Shown in pieces: positions 9,102 through 17,241 of a stretch of 45,775 nt of DNA. The stretch spans positions 1-45,775 of the forward strand of contig JAHBAD010000011.1 of NCBI GenBank assembly GCA_018385395.1, written 5' to 3'. Made by a program: the position numbers and the translations under genes. The notes under the pieces were generated by a model. That model searched no databases. It was not told where the DNA came from and was given only the letters and a program-made list of their open reading frames with translations. The stretch is from Treponema sp. GTDB taxonomy: Bacteria > Spirochaetota > Spirochaetia > Treponematales > Treponemataceae. Each line of letters opens with the position of its first letter. Within the stretch, counting starts at the first letter, position 1.

Positions 9102-12100
9102 ATGAAACCATCGACACAAGCTAAAACTAACTTAATTTCAGGAATTGTACTTTTAATTTTTGCCGCCCTGTTTAGTATAACTCTGCTTATGCAGCTTTTG
9201 GACTTTGGAACATACCAGTCCGGATTCTTTGTAACCCTTGGAAAAATGCTTTATTCCGTTTACGGATTTTCAAGTATCCTGATTCCGGCATTCTTTTTGA
9301 CAGCAGGTCTTTCCTGCTTTGCCACAACATGGACTGCACGCAAGGCTTTCCGCCTTCTTACAGCTATTGTTCCATTCTTTACATGCGTAATCTGTGAAAA
9401 AATCATCCGTTCTATTACAGAAATGGGAATGCATTATGCCCAGTTCCCTGCAGTAAAAATTTCTATTGTTGCAGTTACAGGTATTATGCTCGTTATTATG
9501 GAGTTTCTGGCTGCAGGTATTATTGCCGATAAAATCAATCGTACTCCACAGAAAAAACGGCCGCTTCAAAAACCAGTTCTCAAACCACTTTTAAACAAAA
9601 CTAAAGAAGAAGATTCAGAAGAAACTTCAGAAAAGAAAGAAGTTGAAGAAACTGAAGAAGATATCGAAATTCATCCGGCATTCACTGAATCCTTTGATAA
9701 AACTCCGGAAACAGAAGATGAAACTGTAGAAGAATCAAACAGTGATGAAATTCCTAACGCCACAGTTTACGAAAAATACAGTTTTGATATTGATGAACCG
9801 GAAGAAACTCTAGAAGAAGAAGTTTCCATTCCTGAAGAAGAAATTCTCGAAAATAATGATGAAACTGTTTCAGAAGAGACTGAAGAAAATCAGGAAGAAG
9901 AACCTGCCGGTCCTCTCCTTTCAAATGAAGAATTTGCAGCCCTTACCCAGCCTGATGAACCTGAAACTGAACCTGCAAATGATGACCTTGAATGGAACAA
10001 CGTTCCACCGGCACCGGAAACACTTCCACCTGAATACGATGCAGACTACTTTGACAATCCGGTTCAGGAAACAGAAATAATCGATGATTCCAACGTTCCT
10101 CCAATAGAATATGATGAACCAACACCAGAAGATGATTCTTATATTCCACAGGATGAACCATACATTCCTGAAGAAGAAAACCCTTATGCAGCTGCAAATT
10201 ATATTCAGAAGAAAACAGAAGAAACTTATGTTCAAAAAAAAACCTCTCCTTACCCTTCCAGAATCGATCTGACAAGTGATGAAGATGAGGAAGAAGAACT
10301 TGAACCTGAGCTTCCCAAAGCACCCGTAAAATCAAAATACGGAACAAAAATCATTCTTGAAGACGAAGAACCAGAGCCAGAAATAGAAGAACCTGCTGTA
10401 ATTCCTGAAGAAGAGGATATCAATGACGACTTTGAAGTTATGTTCGAAGACGACAATGATGAAGAAGACGAAGAAGACTTCGATCCAATTCTTGAATCTC
10501 AGCGCGCCCTTGCCGAGGAACTCGAAGCAGATGAGATTCCTGTAGACGAAGAAGACTTCGATCCAGTTCTTGAATCTAAGTGCGCCCTTGCCGAGGAACT
10601 CGAAGCAGATGAGATTCCTGTAGACGAAGAAATTCCTGAAGAGAATATGGAAGAAGAACCTGAAACAGAAAACCAGGCTGCAGTATTCTCTATGGCCTCT
10701 GATGTTTTTGCAGACATGGACAATGATATCCGCGAAGAAAAAGGTTTCGAAGAAACTCAGGCTAATGAAGAAGTTGAAACTGAATATGTAGACTACGAAG
10801 GTTCTCAGATTGCCGTTGAAAAGAAAACTTCAAAAGAGCTTAATCCTAATGCAGCAGGAGCCCGTAACCTTACTCCGGACGAGCTTACAGACTTTTTCAA
10901 CGCACAGGAAAAAGCTAACAAGCCTGTTCACAACACAATCGTAAAAGAAGCCGCTCCAAAAAACTCAAGCCGCGCCCGCAAAAAGGGACCATACATTATT
11001 CCATCTGACATGCTCACAGCATATGAAGATGACCAGTACTGGGTAATTGACGATGCAACAAAAGAAGCTTCAGTTGATCTGAAAAACACGCTTGCAGAAT
11101 TCAACATTGAAGCTGAAATCATCGGTATTAAAAAAGGTCCTGTTGTTACAATGTTCGAAATACTTCCGGCTCCAGGCGTAAAACTTTCAAAGATTGTTGC
11201 CCTTCAGGACAACATTGCACTCCGCCTTGCAGCATCAAGTGTACGTATCGTGGCTCCTATTCCTGGTAAACGCGCCGTTGGTATTGAAGTTCCTAATCGC
11301 CACCGTTCTATCGTTGGCTTCCGTGAAATCATTGAACAGAACCTGGAAGAATACAAGAAAATGGCTATTCCTGTTGTTCTTGGAAAAGACATTCTTGGTA
11401 AAGCACAGCTTCTGGACCTGGTAAAAACTCCTCATCTTCTCATTGCCGGTGCAACAGGAGCTGGTAAATCGGTTTGTGTAAACTCAATCATTCTTTCAAT
11501 CCTCTTTAAGCGTTCTCCAGACGAAGTAAAACTTATCATGGTTGACCCTAAAGTTGTTGAGCTTAAACTTTATAACGACATTCCACATCTTCTTACACCT
11601 GTTATTACAGAAAGCAAGAAAGCCCTGCAGGCACTTCAGTACTGTATCTGTGAAATGGAACGCCGTTATTCACTCCTTGATCACATGGGCGTACGCGATA
11701 TTTCAAGCTACAACAAGAAAATCAAGGAACAGAAAATGGCTGCCGAAAAGCTTCCTTACATCATTGTCATCATTGATGAATTTGCAGACCTTATGGCAAC
11801 AACAGGAAAAGAAACTGAAAACGTTGTTGCACGACTTACCGCCATGTCTCGTGCCGTTGGTATCCACCTGGTACTGGCAACACAGCGTCCTTCGGTAAAC
11901 GTTATTACAGGTCTTATTAAAGCAAATATTCCAAGCCGTATCGCTTTCATGGTTGCTTCCCGTACAGACTCTGGAATCATCATAGACTCTCCAGGTGCTG
12001 AAAAACTCCTGGGCCGTGGTGACATGCTCTATGCTTCTGCAGTTGATCCGAACCCTGTACGTATTCAGGGAACATTCATCAGCGATGAAGAAGTTGAAAG

Positions 12101-12401
12101 CGTAGTTGAAGCCGTCAAAGAATACGGAGAACCTGATTATATTGATGAAGACATCTTCACTTCTGATGAAGACGAACAGGGCGAACTTTTCGAAAACGGA
12201 ACTGACTTTGGAGAAGATCCTCTTTACGAAGAAGCTCTTCAGGTTGTCCTTCAGGCTGGAAAAGCAAGTACCTCTTACGTTCAGCGCCGGCTGAAAATCG
12301 GCTATAACCGTGCAGCCCGCCTTGTTGAAGAAATGGAAGAACGTGGCATTGTAGGCCCTGCAAACGGCTCAAAACCTCGCGAAGTAATTTACGTTCCTTA
12401 A
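9102..12401 (+). CDS. ftsK: DNA translocase FtsK/SpoIIIE
   Basis: 1099 residues. About four membrane helices (residues 10-145) anchor it at the septum. A long, strongly acidic linker (about 160-560) precedes the motor. Walker A is GATGAGKSV with Lys789, and Walker B is IIVIIDEFADLM with Asp892/Glu893. The C-terminal winged-helix gamma domain (EEALQVVLQAGKASTSYVQRRL onward) binds polar DNA guide motifs. It pumps chromosome ends through the closing septum and activates dimer resolution. The linker contains a perfect-length 78-bp tandem duplication. A TATTCT lies only four bases before the ATG, and no clear Shine-Dalgarno is visible. Confidence 0.95.
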   Translation: MKPSTQAKTNLISGIVLLIFAALFSITLLMQLLDFGTYQSGFFVTLGKMLYSVYGFSSILIPAFFLTAGLSCFATTWTARKAFRLLTAIVPFFTCVICEKIIRSITEMGMHYAQFPAVKISIVAVTGIMLVIMEFLAAGIIADKINRTPQKKRPLQKPVLKPLLNKTKEEDSEETSEKKEVEETEEDIEIHPAFTESFDKTPETEDETVEESNSDEIPNATVYEKYSFDIDEPEETLEEEVSIPEEEILENNDETVSEETEENQEEEPAGPLLSNEEFAALTQPDEPETEPANDDLEWNNVPPAPETLPPEYDADYFDNPVQETEIIDDSNVPPIEYDEPTPEDDSYIPQDEPYIPEEENPYAAANYIQKKTEETYVQKKTSPYPSRIDLTSDEDEEEELEPELPKAPVKSKYGTKIILEDEEPEPEIEEPAVIPEEEDINDDFEVMFEDDNDEEDEEDFDPILESQRALAEELEADEIPVDEEDFDPVLESKCALAEELEADEIPVDEEIPEENMEEEPETENQAAVFSMASDVFADMDNDIREEKGFEETQANEEVETEYVDYEGSQIAVEKKTSKELNPNAAGARNLTPDELTDFFNAQEKANKPVHNTIVKEAAPKNSSRARKKGPYIIPSDMLTAYEDDQYWVIDDATKEASVDLKNTLAEFNIEAEIIGIKKGPVVTMFEILPAPGVKLSKIVALQDNIALRLAASSVRIVAPIPGKRAVGIEVPNRHRSIVGFREIIEQNLEEYKKMAIPVVLGKDILGKAQLLDLVKTPHLLIAGATGAGKSVCVNSIILSILFKRSPDEVKLIMVDPKVVELKLYNDIPHLLTPVITESKKALQALQYCICEMERRYSLLDHMGVRDISSYNKKIKEQKMAAEKLPYIIVIIDEFADLMATTGKETENVVARLTAMSRAVGIHLVLATQRPSVNVITGLIKANIPSRIAFMVASRTDSGIIIDSPGAEKLLGRGDMLYASAVDPNPVRIQGTFISDEEVESVVEAVKEYGEPDYIDEDIFTSDEDEQGELFENGTDFGEDPLYEEALQVVLQAGKASTSYVQRRLKIGYNRAARLVEEMEERGIVGPANGSKPREVIYVP
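10473..10628 (+). repeat. 78-bp tandem duplication in the FtsK linker
   Basis: Two adjacent 78-bp units (10473-10550 and 10551-10628) differ at only a few bases. Each encodes 26 residues beginning EDFDP(I/V)LES and ending EADEIPVDE. The near identity implies a recent duplication that preserved the frame and the acidic character of the linker. Confidence 0.9.
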
Positions 12402-12422
12402 TCAGTATATTGCTGAAGCACC

Positions 12423-13541
12423 TTATTTTGTAGCTTCGGCAAGTTCAGCCATAATGGCAGGAACGTCAATGCTCTGAGGACAATGTCCTGTACATGCACC
12501 ACATTGAACACAGTCTTTTGGCATTCCTTCTGATTTTACATTCTTAAGTCCGTTCAAAGCCCATCCACCCTGAAGTTTGTACTGGTTATAAACTTTAAGG
12601 ATTTCCGGAATATTAATCTGAACAGGGCATCCGTCAGTACAGTAACGGCAAGCTGTACATGGAACCTGTACTTGTTCGTGGAAGATGTCACAAGCTTTGA
12701 AAAGCAGTTTTTCTTCTTCATCTGTAAGCGGTTCAACGTCTGTGAATGTCTTTATATTATCAAGTGCCTGGTCTTTTGTGGTCATGCCACTAAGGCTTAC
12801 AGTAAGGGCTGGAAGTCTCATAAGCCAGCGGAAAGCCCATGAAGGAATGCTCCAGTCAGGATGGCAGTCTTTAAGCAGTTTTTCTGCATCAGGAGTAAGC
12901 TGAGCCAAACGTCCACCACGAACAGATTCCATAGCAATAACAGGAATATTGCGGCTTGCAAGAATTTCATATTCCTTCTTTGTATTTCCGTACATCCAGT
13001 CAAAATAGTTTAACTGAATCTGAGCAAAATCCCACTGACGGAGGGAAGCAAATTTTTCCAGAGTTTCCACAGAAGCGTGTGAGCTGAAACCAAGATATGT
13101 AATACGACCGGCTTTCTGCTGTTCAATAAAATAATCCACAGCTCCTGAATCAATATATTCCTGCATATTATTGTCCAGAATACAGTGAATCAGATAAAAG
13201 TCCATATGATCTGTCTTCATGCGTTCAAGCTGAGCTTCAAAACATTTTTTGTAATCTTTTTCAGCGCCAATGTTGAACTTTGTTGCCAGGTAATATGAAT
13301 CGCGGGGATATTTTGTCATTACGTCCCCAAGGAACTTTTCAGAAGCTCCGCCACCATGATAAACATGAGCTGTATCATAGTAGTTAATTCCGTTTTTCAT
13401 ACAAATATCAATGATTTCTGAAGCTTTTTCGTAATCGATGTCTTTGTCTTTTCCGCCTTCCATAATCGGCAGGCGCATATTTCCCATACCTAAAAGAGAA
13501 AGTTCAATATCTTTGAAGGGTTTCTTTATCATCTGTAACAC
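12423..13541 (-). CDS. Aldo/keto reductase with C-terminal 4Fe-4S domain
   Basis: 372 residues. The N-terminal TIM barrel has aldo/keto reductase features: YYDTAHVYHGG (Asp and Tyr), YLATKF (Lys) and DFYLIHC (His), which form the usual catalytic tetrad. The C-terminus carries two ferredoxin-type cysteine clusters, CTACRYCTDGCPVQINIP and CVQCGACTGHCPQSIDVP, the arrangement of the widespread YgjS-like anaerobe family. It probably exchanges electrons with ferredoxin as well as NAD(P)H, but the substrate is unknown. It converges on ftsK with 21 bases between the stops. Confidence 0.9.
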   Translation of the reverse strand: MLQMIKKPFKDIELSLLGMGNMRLPIMEGGKDKDIDYEKASEIIDICMKNGINYYDTAHVYHGGGASEKFLGDVMTKYPRDSYYLATKFNIGAEKDYKKCFEAQLERMKTDHMDFYLIHCILDNNMQEYIDSGAVDYFIEQQKAGRITYLGFSSHASVETLEKFASLRQWDFAQIQLNYFDWMYGNTKKEYEILASRNIPVIAMESVRGGRLAQLTPDAEKLLKDCHPDWSIPSWAFRWLMRLPALTVSLSGMTTKDQALDNIKTFTDVEPLTDEEEKLLFKACDIFHEQVQVPCTACRYCTDGCPVQINIPEILKVYNQYKLQGGWALNGLKNVKSEGMPKDCVQCGACTGHCPQSIDVPAIMAELAEATK

Positions 13542-13646
13542 TCCTCATTTTCTAGTATAAAGGAAATCCAGTTTTGAACAATAAAGATATTCCGTAAAAC
13601 ACAGAAAATATTAGTTATAAATGAAAAATTATAACTGGAAATAAAT

Positions 13647-13944
13647 GTAGGATTAAATCAAATAGTTGTTGCAGCGCCGCGGAGGCTGAATTGTCACACT
13701 GATGCTCAAGCCGCAGAATGCGGCGACTTAAATAATTTCCACTATGCAAACGACCGAAGGTCGTATTGAAGTGTAAGGGTAATGGCAGCTAACGCAACGC
13801 TCTAACGAGCTGTGAGGAAATCTGTTTGAATGAGAATTTTTTTCGAATGGCTTTCTGTATGGAAAAACGTTTTCTCAAAGTTTTAAGTCTGTTTTCCTTC
13901 GCGTAATTCATTAAAACAAAGATATTTATTTGATTTAATCCTAC
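13647..13944. mobile_element. Non-coding element with 18-bp terminal inverted repeats (MITE-like)
   Basis: A 298-bp segment is bounded by GTAGGATTAAATCAAATA (13647-13664) and its exact reverse complement (13927-13944). The interior is GC-richer than its surroundings, holds small hairpins (GCCGCAGAATGCGGC, ACGACCGAAGGTCGT-like) and has no open frame of note. It fills most of the 426-base gap between the aldo/keto reductase and the esterase. No clear target-site duplication was found. The right end sits 23 bases before the esterase start, so it may carry the promoter. Confidence 0.7.
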
Positions 13945-13967
13945 GATTTATATAAAGAGAGGAAAAT

Positions 13968-15494
13968 ATGATTAAAGAAACAGAAATTGCACAGGGGAAG
14001 GTTCGGGGGATTGCGGCCGCAGACCCGAGAATAATTTCATATAAAGGTATTCCTTATGCTGAGCCGCCTGTAGGAAAACTCCGCTGGAGAGCACCGCAGC
14101 CTCATCACGGATGGGAAGGGGTGCGGGACTGTTTTCAGTTCTCGCCAATTCCATGTCAGTCAAAACCTCAGCCTGGTATTTCAAATATTTACGACCTTGA
14201 ATGGAACGTGGACAAGACAATCCCTATGGATGAAGACTGTCTGACTTTGAATATATGGACTCCAGCAAAAGACAAAAGTGAAAAACTTCCTGTATATTTC
14301 TGGATTTACGGCGGTGCACTTCAGTGGGGAAACAGTGCCGAAATGGAGTTCGATGGGGAACGCATTGCCCGCCGGGGAATTGTTGTTGTAACAATCAATT
14401 ACCGCCTGAATGTTTTCGGGTTCTTTGCTTCCACAGAAAAAGATGCTGACGGAAAAAGTGTTGAGCGGAATATTGGGAACCGTGACCAGGCTTTCGCACT
14501 GAAATGGGTTTACGAAAATATTGCAGCTTTTGGCGGAGACCCGGAACATATCGTAATCGGCGGTCAAAGTGCAGGAGGCGGAAGTGTTCTTTCGCAGCTG
14601 AATTATCCTGAAAACAAAAAGTACATTAAGGGCGCCGTGGTTGAAAGCGGATACTTTAAAAATCCGTACATAGATCACTTCAATTTTCCGTCGGATATGG
14701 CAGAAAAACAGAGTGAAGAATTTCTTAAATCTCTTGGCGTGAATAATATTGATGAAGCTAAAGCTTTGCCATGGGAACAGATCCGTGATGCAAATGATCA
14801 GAGTCAGAAAATGTGGTTCGGACTGACAGAAAATGACTTCACACGGGTTGGCGTGGAAAAAGGAATTCTTGAAAAAACATTTATAGATGTTCCGATGCTT
14901 CACGGCTGGACCAGTAATGAATTCTTCGGAGCTTTACAGGCTTCGTCAAAGGAAGAATTTGAAGCAAAGGCTCGGGAAGTTTACGGGCCGGATGCAGACC
15001 GTTTCCTGGAACTGATGAAAGTTCCGGGCGGAGCCGGTATGTGTAAGGATGATCCTGATAACAGCAAATTCAATTCGGTTGAGCTTGGAAACATTTCGTT
15101 TACAAGACTTCGTAAAGCGGCAGGCATGAACAGCAAAAGCTGGATTTATGAGTTCGGACCATACATGCCGGGGGGCGATGAGCCGGGAGCCTTCCATTCA
15201 AGTGACCTCTGGTTTTTCTTTGAAACTTTGGCAAAGTGCTGGCGTCCTTTTGACGGAAAGTATTACGACCTTTCACGTAAAATGTGTAACTATCTTTGTA
15301 ACTTCATAAAGACTCTGGACCCTAACGGCAAAGATACGGATCCTGAAGGAAAGGCGCTTCCTGAGTGGAAAAACTATACTGATGAAACTCCTTGCATCAT
15401 GAACTTTAAGACTCAGCCGCAAAGCGAGACCCGGGTTCCTGATGAAAAGATGGAATTTTATCTGGAGTGGGCGGAGAAGAAGGCCAGGAGATAG
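13968..15494 (+). CDS. Type-B carboxylesterase
   Basis: 508 residues of the carboxylesterase/para-nitrobenzyl esterase alpha/beta-hydrolase family. The nucleophile elbow is GGQSAGGGS with Ser201 (usually GESAG, so Glu is replaced by Gln). The oxyanion-hole loop reads IYGGALQWG. Glu318 in TSNEFFG and His410 in FHSSDLW complete a plausible triad. The N-terminal KGIPYAEPP and the EDCLTLNIW segment are family hallmarks. No signal peptide is seen. The start follows GAGAGG at good spacing. A role in deacylating plant-derived esters is an inference. The last 44 bases form the first part of a 231-bp tandem repeat that continues beyond the stop. Confidence 0.9.
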   Translation: MIKETEIAQGKVRGIAAADPRIISYKGIPYAEPPVGKLRWRAPQPHHGWEGVRDCFQFSPIPCQSKPQPGISNIYDLEWNVDKTIPMDEDCLTLNIWTPAKDKSEKLPVYFWIYGGALQWGNSAEMEFDGERIARRGIVVVTINYRLNVFGFFASTEKDADGKSVERNIGNRDQAFALKWVYENIAAFGGDPEHIVIGGQSAGGGSVLSQLNYPENKKYIKGAVVESGYFKNPYIDHFNFPSDMAEKQSEEFLKSLGVNNIDEAKALPWEQIRDANDQSQKMWFGLTENDFTRVGVEKGILEKTFIDVPMLHGWTSNEFFGALQASSKEEFEAKAREVYGPDADRFLELMKVPGGAGMCKDDPDNSKFNSVELGNISFTRLRKAAGMNSKSWIYEFGPYMPGGDEPGAFHSSDLWFFFETLAKCWRPFDGKYYDLSRKMCNYLCNFIKTLDPNGKDTDPEGKALPEWKNYTDETPCIMNFKTQPQSETRVPDEKMEFYLEWAEKKARR

Positions 15495-15510
15495 GAAAAA
15501 ATCGGAAAAA

Positions 15511-15548
15511 CTCACACCTTTTGAGGAGTTTCGCCTGAAAGGTGTGAG
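15511..15548. terminator. Hairpin 1 of the array (minus-strand oriented)
   Basis: Stem CTCACACCTT (15511-15520) with AAGGTGTGAG (15539-15548). It is preceded by five A, so on the minus strand it ends in a T-run, and it lacks a T-run on the plus strand. Confidence 0.6.
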
Positions 15549-15626
15549 AAAATGACGAGATATTATTCCCGGCGACTTGAGAAAATGGCTGGTGGTCAGG
15601 CGGAAAGTTCGCAGAGAGACAGAAAA

Positions 15627-15670
15627 CTCACACCTTTATGGAAAAAAGGCCGTAAGGTGTGAGTTTTTTT
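15627..15670 (+). terminator. Hairpin 2 of the array, strong intrinsic terminator
   Basis: Stem 15627-15636 with 15654-15663, perfect over 10 bp, followed by seven T. It is also preceded by A residues, so it may act in both directions. Best candidate terminator of the esterase transcript. Confidence 0.8.
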
Positions 15671-15741
15671 ATGCACAAAGCTGGAATTTTATCTGGAGTG
15701 GGCGGGGAAGAAAGCCAGGAGATAGAAAAAAATCAGGAAAA

Positions 15742-15779
15742 CTCACACCTTTTGAGGAGTTTCGCCTGAAAGGTATGAG
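15742..15779. terminator. Hairpin 3 of the array
   Basis: Copy of hairpin 1 in the second repeat unit. The right arm has one change (AAGGTATGAG), so the stem is weakened. Confidence 0.5.
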
Positions 15780-15856
15780 AAAATGAAGAAAAAGTATTCC
15801 CTGAGACCTAAAAAAATGGCTGGTAGCCATGCGGAAAGTTCGCAGAGAGACAAAAA

Positions 15857-15899
15857 CTCACACCTTTATGGAATAAAAGGCCGTAAAGTGTGAGTTTTT
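15857..15899 (+). terminator. Hairpin 4 of the array
   Basis: Copy of hairpin 2 in the second unit, with one mismatch in the right arm (AAAGTGTGAG), followed by five T. Confidence 0.6.
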
Positions 15900-15971
15900 G
15901 TATGCACAAAGCTGGAATTTTATCTGGACGGGGCGGGGAAGAAAGCCAGGGGATAGGAAAAATCAGGAAAA

Positions 15972-16013
15972 CTCACACCTTTTGAGGAGTCTTGACTGAA
16001 AGGTGTGAGTTTT
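15972..16013 (+). terminator. Hairpin 5 of the array
   Basis: Perfect CTCACACCTT/AAGGTGTGAG stem (15972-15981 with 16000-16009) followed by four T, just ahead of the Gx operon. The loop differs from hairpins 1 and 3 (CTTGACTG in place of TTCGCCTG). Confidence 0.6.
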
Positions 16014-16080
16014 CGCCTAAAAAGCCTGGAAAAAGCGGCGTTCCGTGATAAAAAGCATAATACGTGATAAAATGAAAGTG

Positions 16081-17241
16081 ATGAACAAAAGTGTGGACTT
16101 GAAGAAGCTTTCTTTTTTTGCGGCATTGTGCTTTTTTCTTTCTGTAGTTGAGACTGCAATTCCAAAGCCTGTACCGTTTTTCCGCCTGGGCCTTGCAAAT
16201 CTTCCTGTAATGCTGAGCTTTGCTTACATGAGCCGGAAAGAAAGTTCACTTCTGATTTTTCTGAAAGTACTGCTTCAGGCAATTGTAAGCGGAACTTTGT
16301 TTTCATACATTTTTCTTTTTTCTCTGGCGGGGAGCCTTGCTTCCGGATTCGGTATGATGGGTTTTTATGCCCTGTTTAATATGAAAAAAGAACAGAGCGG
16401 GGAAAAGTCCCGCAGGGCGCTTATCAGCTGGATTGGAATCAGTATGTGCGGCGGACTTCTGAATAACGCTGCCCAGCTTGTGTGTGCATACTTTGTTATG
16501 TTCGGTGAAAGTGTGCGGTACATTGCGCCGCTCCTTCTTACAATCAGTTTTGTGACAAGTTTTCTGCTTGGTGTGTTCGGAAATATTTTTGAAAGTAATT
16601 CTGAATGGCTCAAAGTTTTGAAAGATGGAAATGCCGGAGAGTCTGTAGTTGAAACGGAATGTGACGCCCCAGCGAATGCGCCCCGGGGTGAAGCTCCCGC
16701 GAAGCGGCCCACCGCAGCCTCGGAGAGGCGAGGAGGGTGCGGGTTACCAAAGAGCGGAACCCCGGACTGGGCGCCCATAATATTTTTAATCCTGGCACTT
16801 TGCGGAATCATTGCCGTTTCGTTCACGAAAAATCTTTTTGTGGTTTACGGACTTCTGGTGATTTTTGCCGTCATGGTTTTTGTAAAGAAAAAGAAAGTGC
16901 GCATCCTTCCAGGCGTCATAATTATTTTAAGCGTTACGGCTTTGAGCCTTCTGACGCCTTATGGGAAAATCCTTTGCTCATTTGGAAAATGGAACATAAC
17001 ACTTGGCGCCCTGGAAGCGGGACTTTTACGGAGCGGAAAACTCTGCGCCATGGTTTTCATGAGCCAGAGCGCCGTTGACAAAAATATGAAGCTGCCTGGA
17101 CGCTTCGGCGCTTTTATGGAACGGGTGTTCGGAATTGTGTCACAGCTGACGGAAGAAAAAATCCTTCTTGAAAAAGGAAAGAAGCTGGCATCAATTATTC
17201 CGGCAGTGAACAAAAAACTTCTGGAGGTCTGGGCAAAATGA
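16081..17241 (+). CDS. Gx transporter / heptaprenyl diphosphate synthase component I-like membrane protein
   Basis: About 386 residues from the ATG chosen here; in-frame ATG 16072 and GTG 16045 are alternatives, none with a convincing Shine-Dalgarno. Two hydrophobic halves. The first (LSFFAALCFFLSVVETAIPKPVPFFRLGLANLP and FLKVLLQAIVSGTLFS) matches the Gx / Hpre_diP_synt_I family. The second has four hydrophobic segments and ends in a soluble tail. A 114-bp GC-rich block at 16663-16776 separates the halves without breaking the frame. It leads a tight operon with ApbE and a NusG-II protein, an association known for flavin-based extracytoplasmic redox systems; transport of a flavin or lipid precursor is inference. 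Confidence 0.75.
   Translation: MNKSVDLKKLSFFAALCFFLSVVETAIPKPVPFFRLGLANLPVMLSFAYMSRKESSLLIFLKVLLQAIVSGTLFSYIFLFSLAGSLASGFGMMGFYALFNMKKEQSGEKSRRALISWIGISMCGGLLNNAAQLVCAYFVMFGESVRYIAPLLLTISFVTSFLLGVFGNIFESNSEWLKVLKDGNAGESVVETECDAPANAPRGEAPAKRPTAASERRGGCGLPKSGTPDWAPIIFLILALCGIIAVSFTKNLFVVYGLLVIFAVMVFVKKKKVRILPGVIIILSVTALSLLTPYGKILCSFGKWNITLGALEAGLLRSGKLCAMVFMSQSAVDKNMKLPGRFGAFMERVFGIVSQLTEEKILLEKGKKLASIIPAVNKKLLEVWAK
16663..16776 (+). repeat. 114-bp GC-rich in-frame insertion in the Gx gene
   Basis: Starts GACGCCCCAG (16663-16672) and ends CTGGGCGCCC (16767-16776), imperfect inverted ends. Composition is far more GC-rich than the flanks. It encodes 38 residues rich in Ala, Pro, Arg and Gly that lie between the two hydrophobic halves. 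The length is divisible by three. Confidence 0.65.

Larger units (their letters stand above)
15451..16015 (+). repeat. 231-bp tandem repeat, about 2.5 copies, derived from the esterase 3' end
   Basis: Copies begin at 15451, 15682 and 15913, a strict 231-bp period; the third copy is truncated near 16010. Each begins with the bases that encode the esterase C-terminus (EFYLEWA..KKAR and stop). Each full copy holds two hairpins built on CTCACACCTT/AAGGTGTGAG. This array fills the 550-base gap between the esterase and the Gx gene. Small open frames in it have no gene character. Confidence 0.92.

Noticed and set aside
10250..10723. Ser-rich minus-strand frames opposite the FtsK linker
   Set aside because: They are the complement of GAA/GAT-rich codons and have no independent support.
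13647..13944. Complete insertion sequence
   Set aside because: The inverted ends are clear but no transposase is encoded between them and no target duplication was found.
14181..14903. Long minus-strand open frame (240 codons) inside the esterase gene
   Set aside because: It is the antisense of a well-supported gene, has no ribosome-binding site and no domain.
15577..15786. Plus-strand small open frame in the 231-bp array
   Set aside because: It is built from repeat units and hairpins and has no gene features.
15451..16015. CRISPR array
   Set aside because: Units are 231 bp and directly adjacent, with no short repeats separated by unique spacers. The 45-bp units at 1-180 are coding and contiguous.
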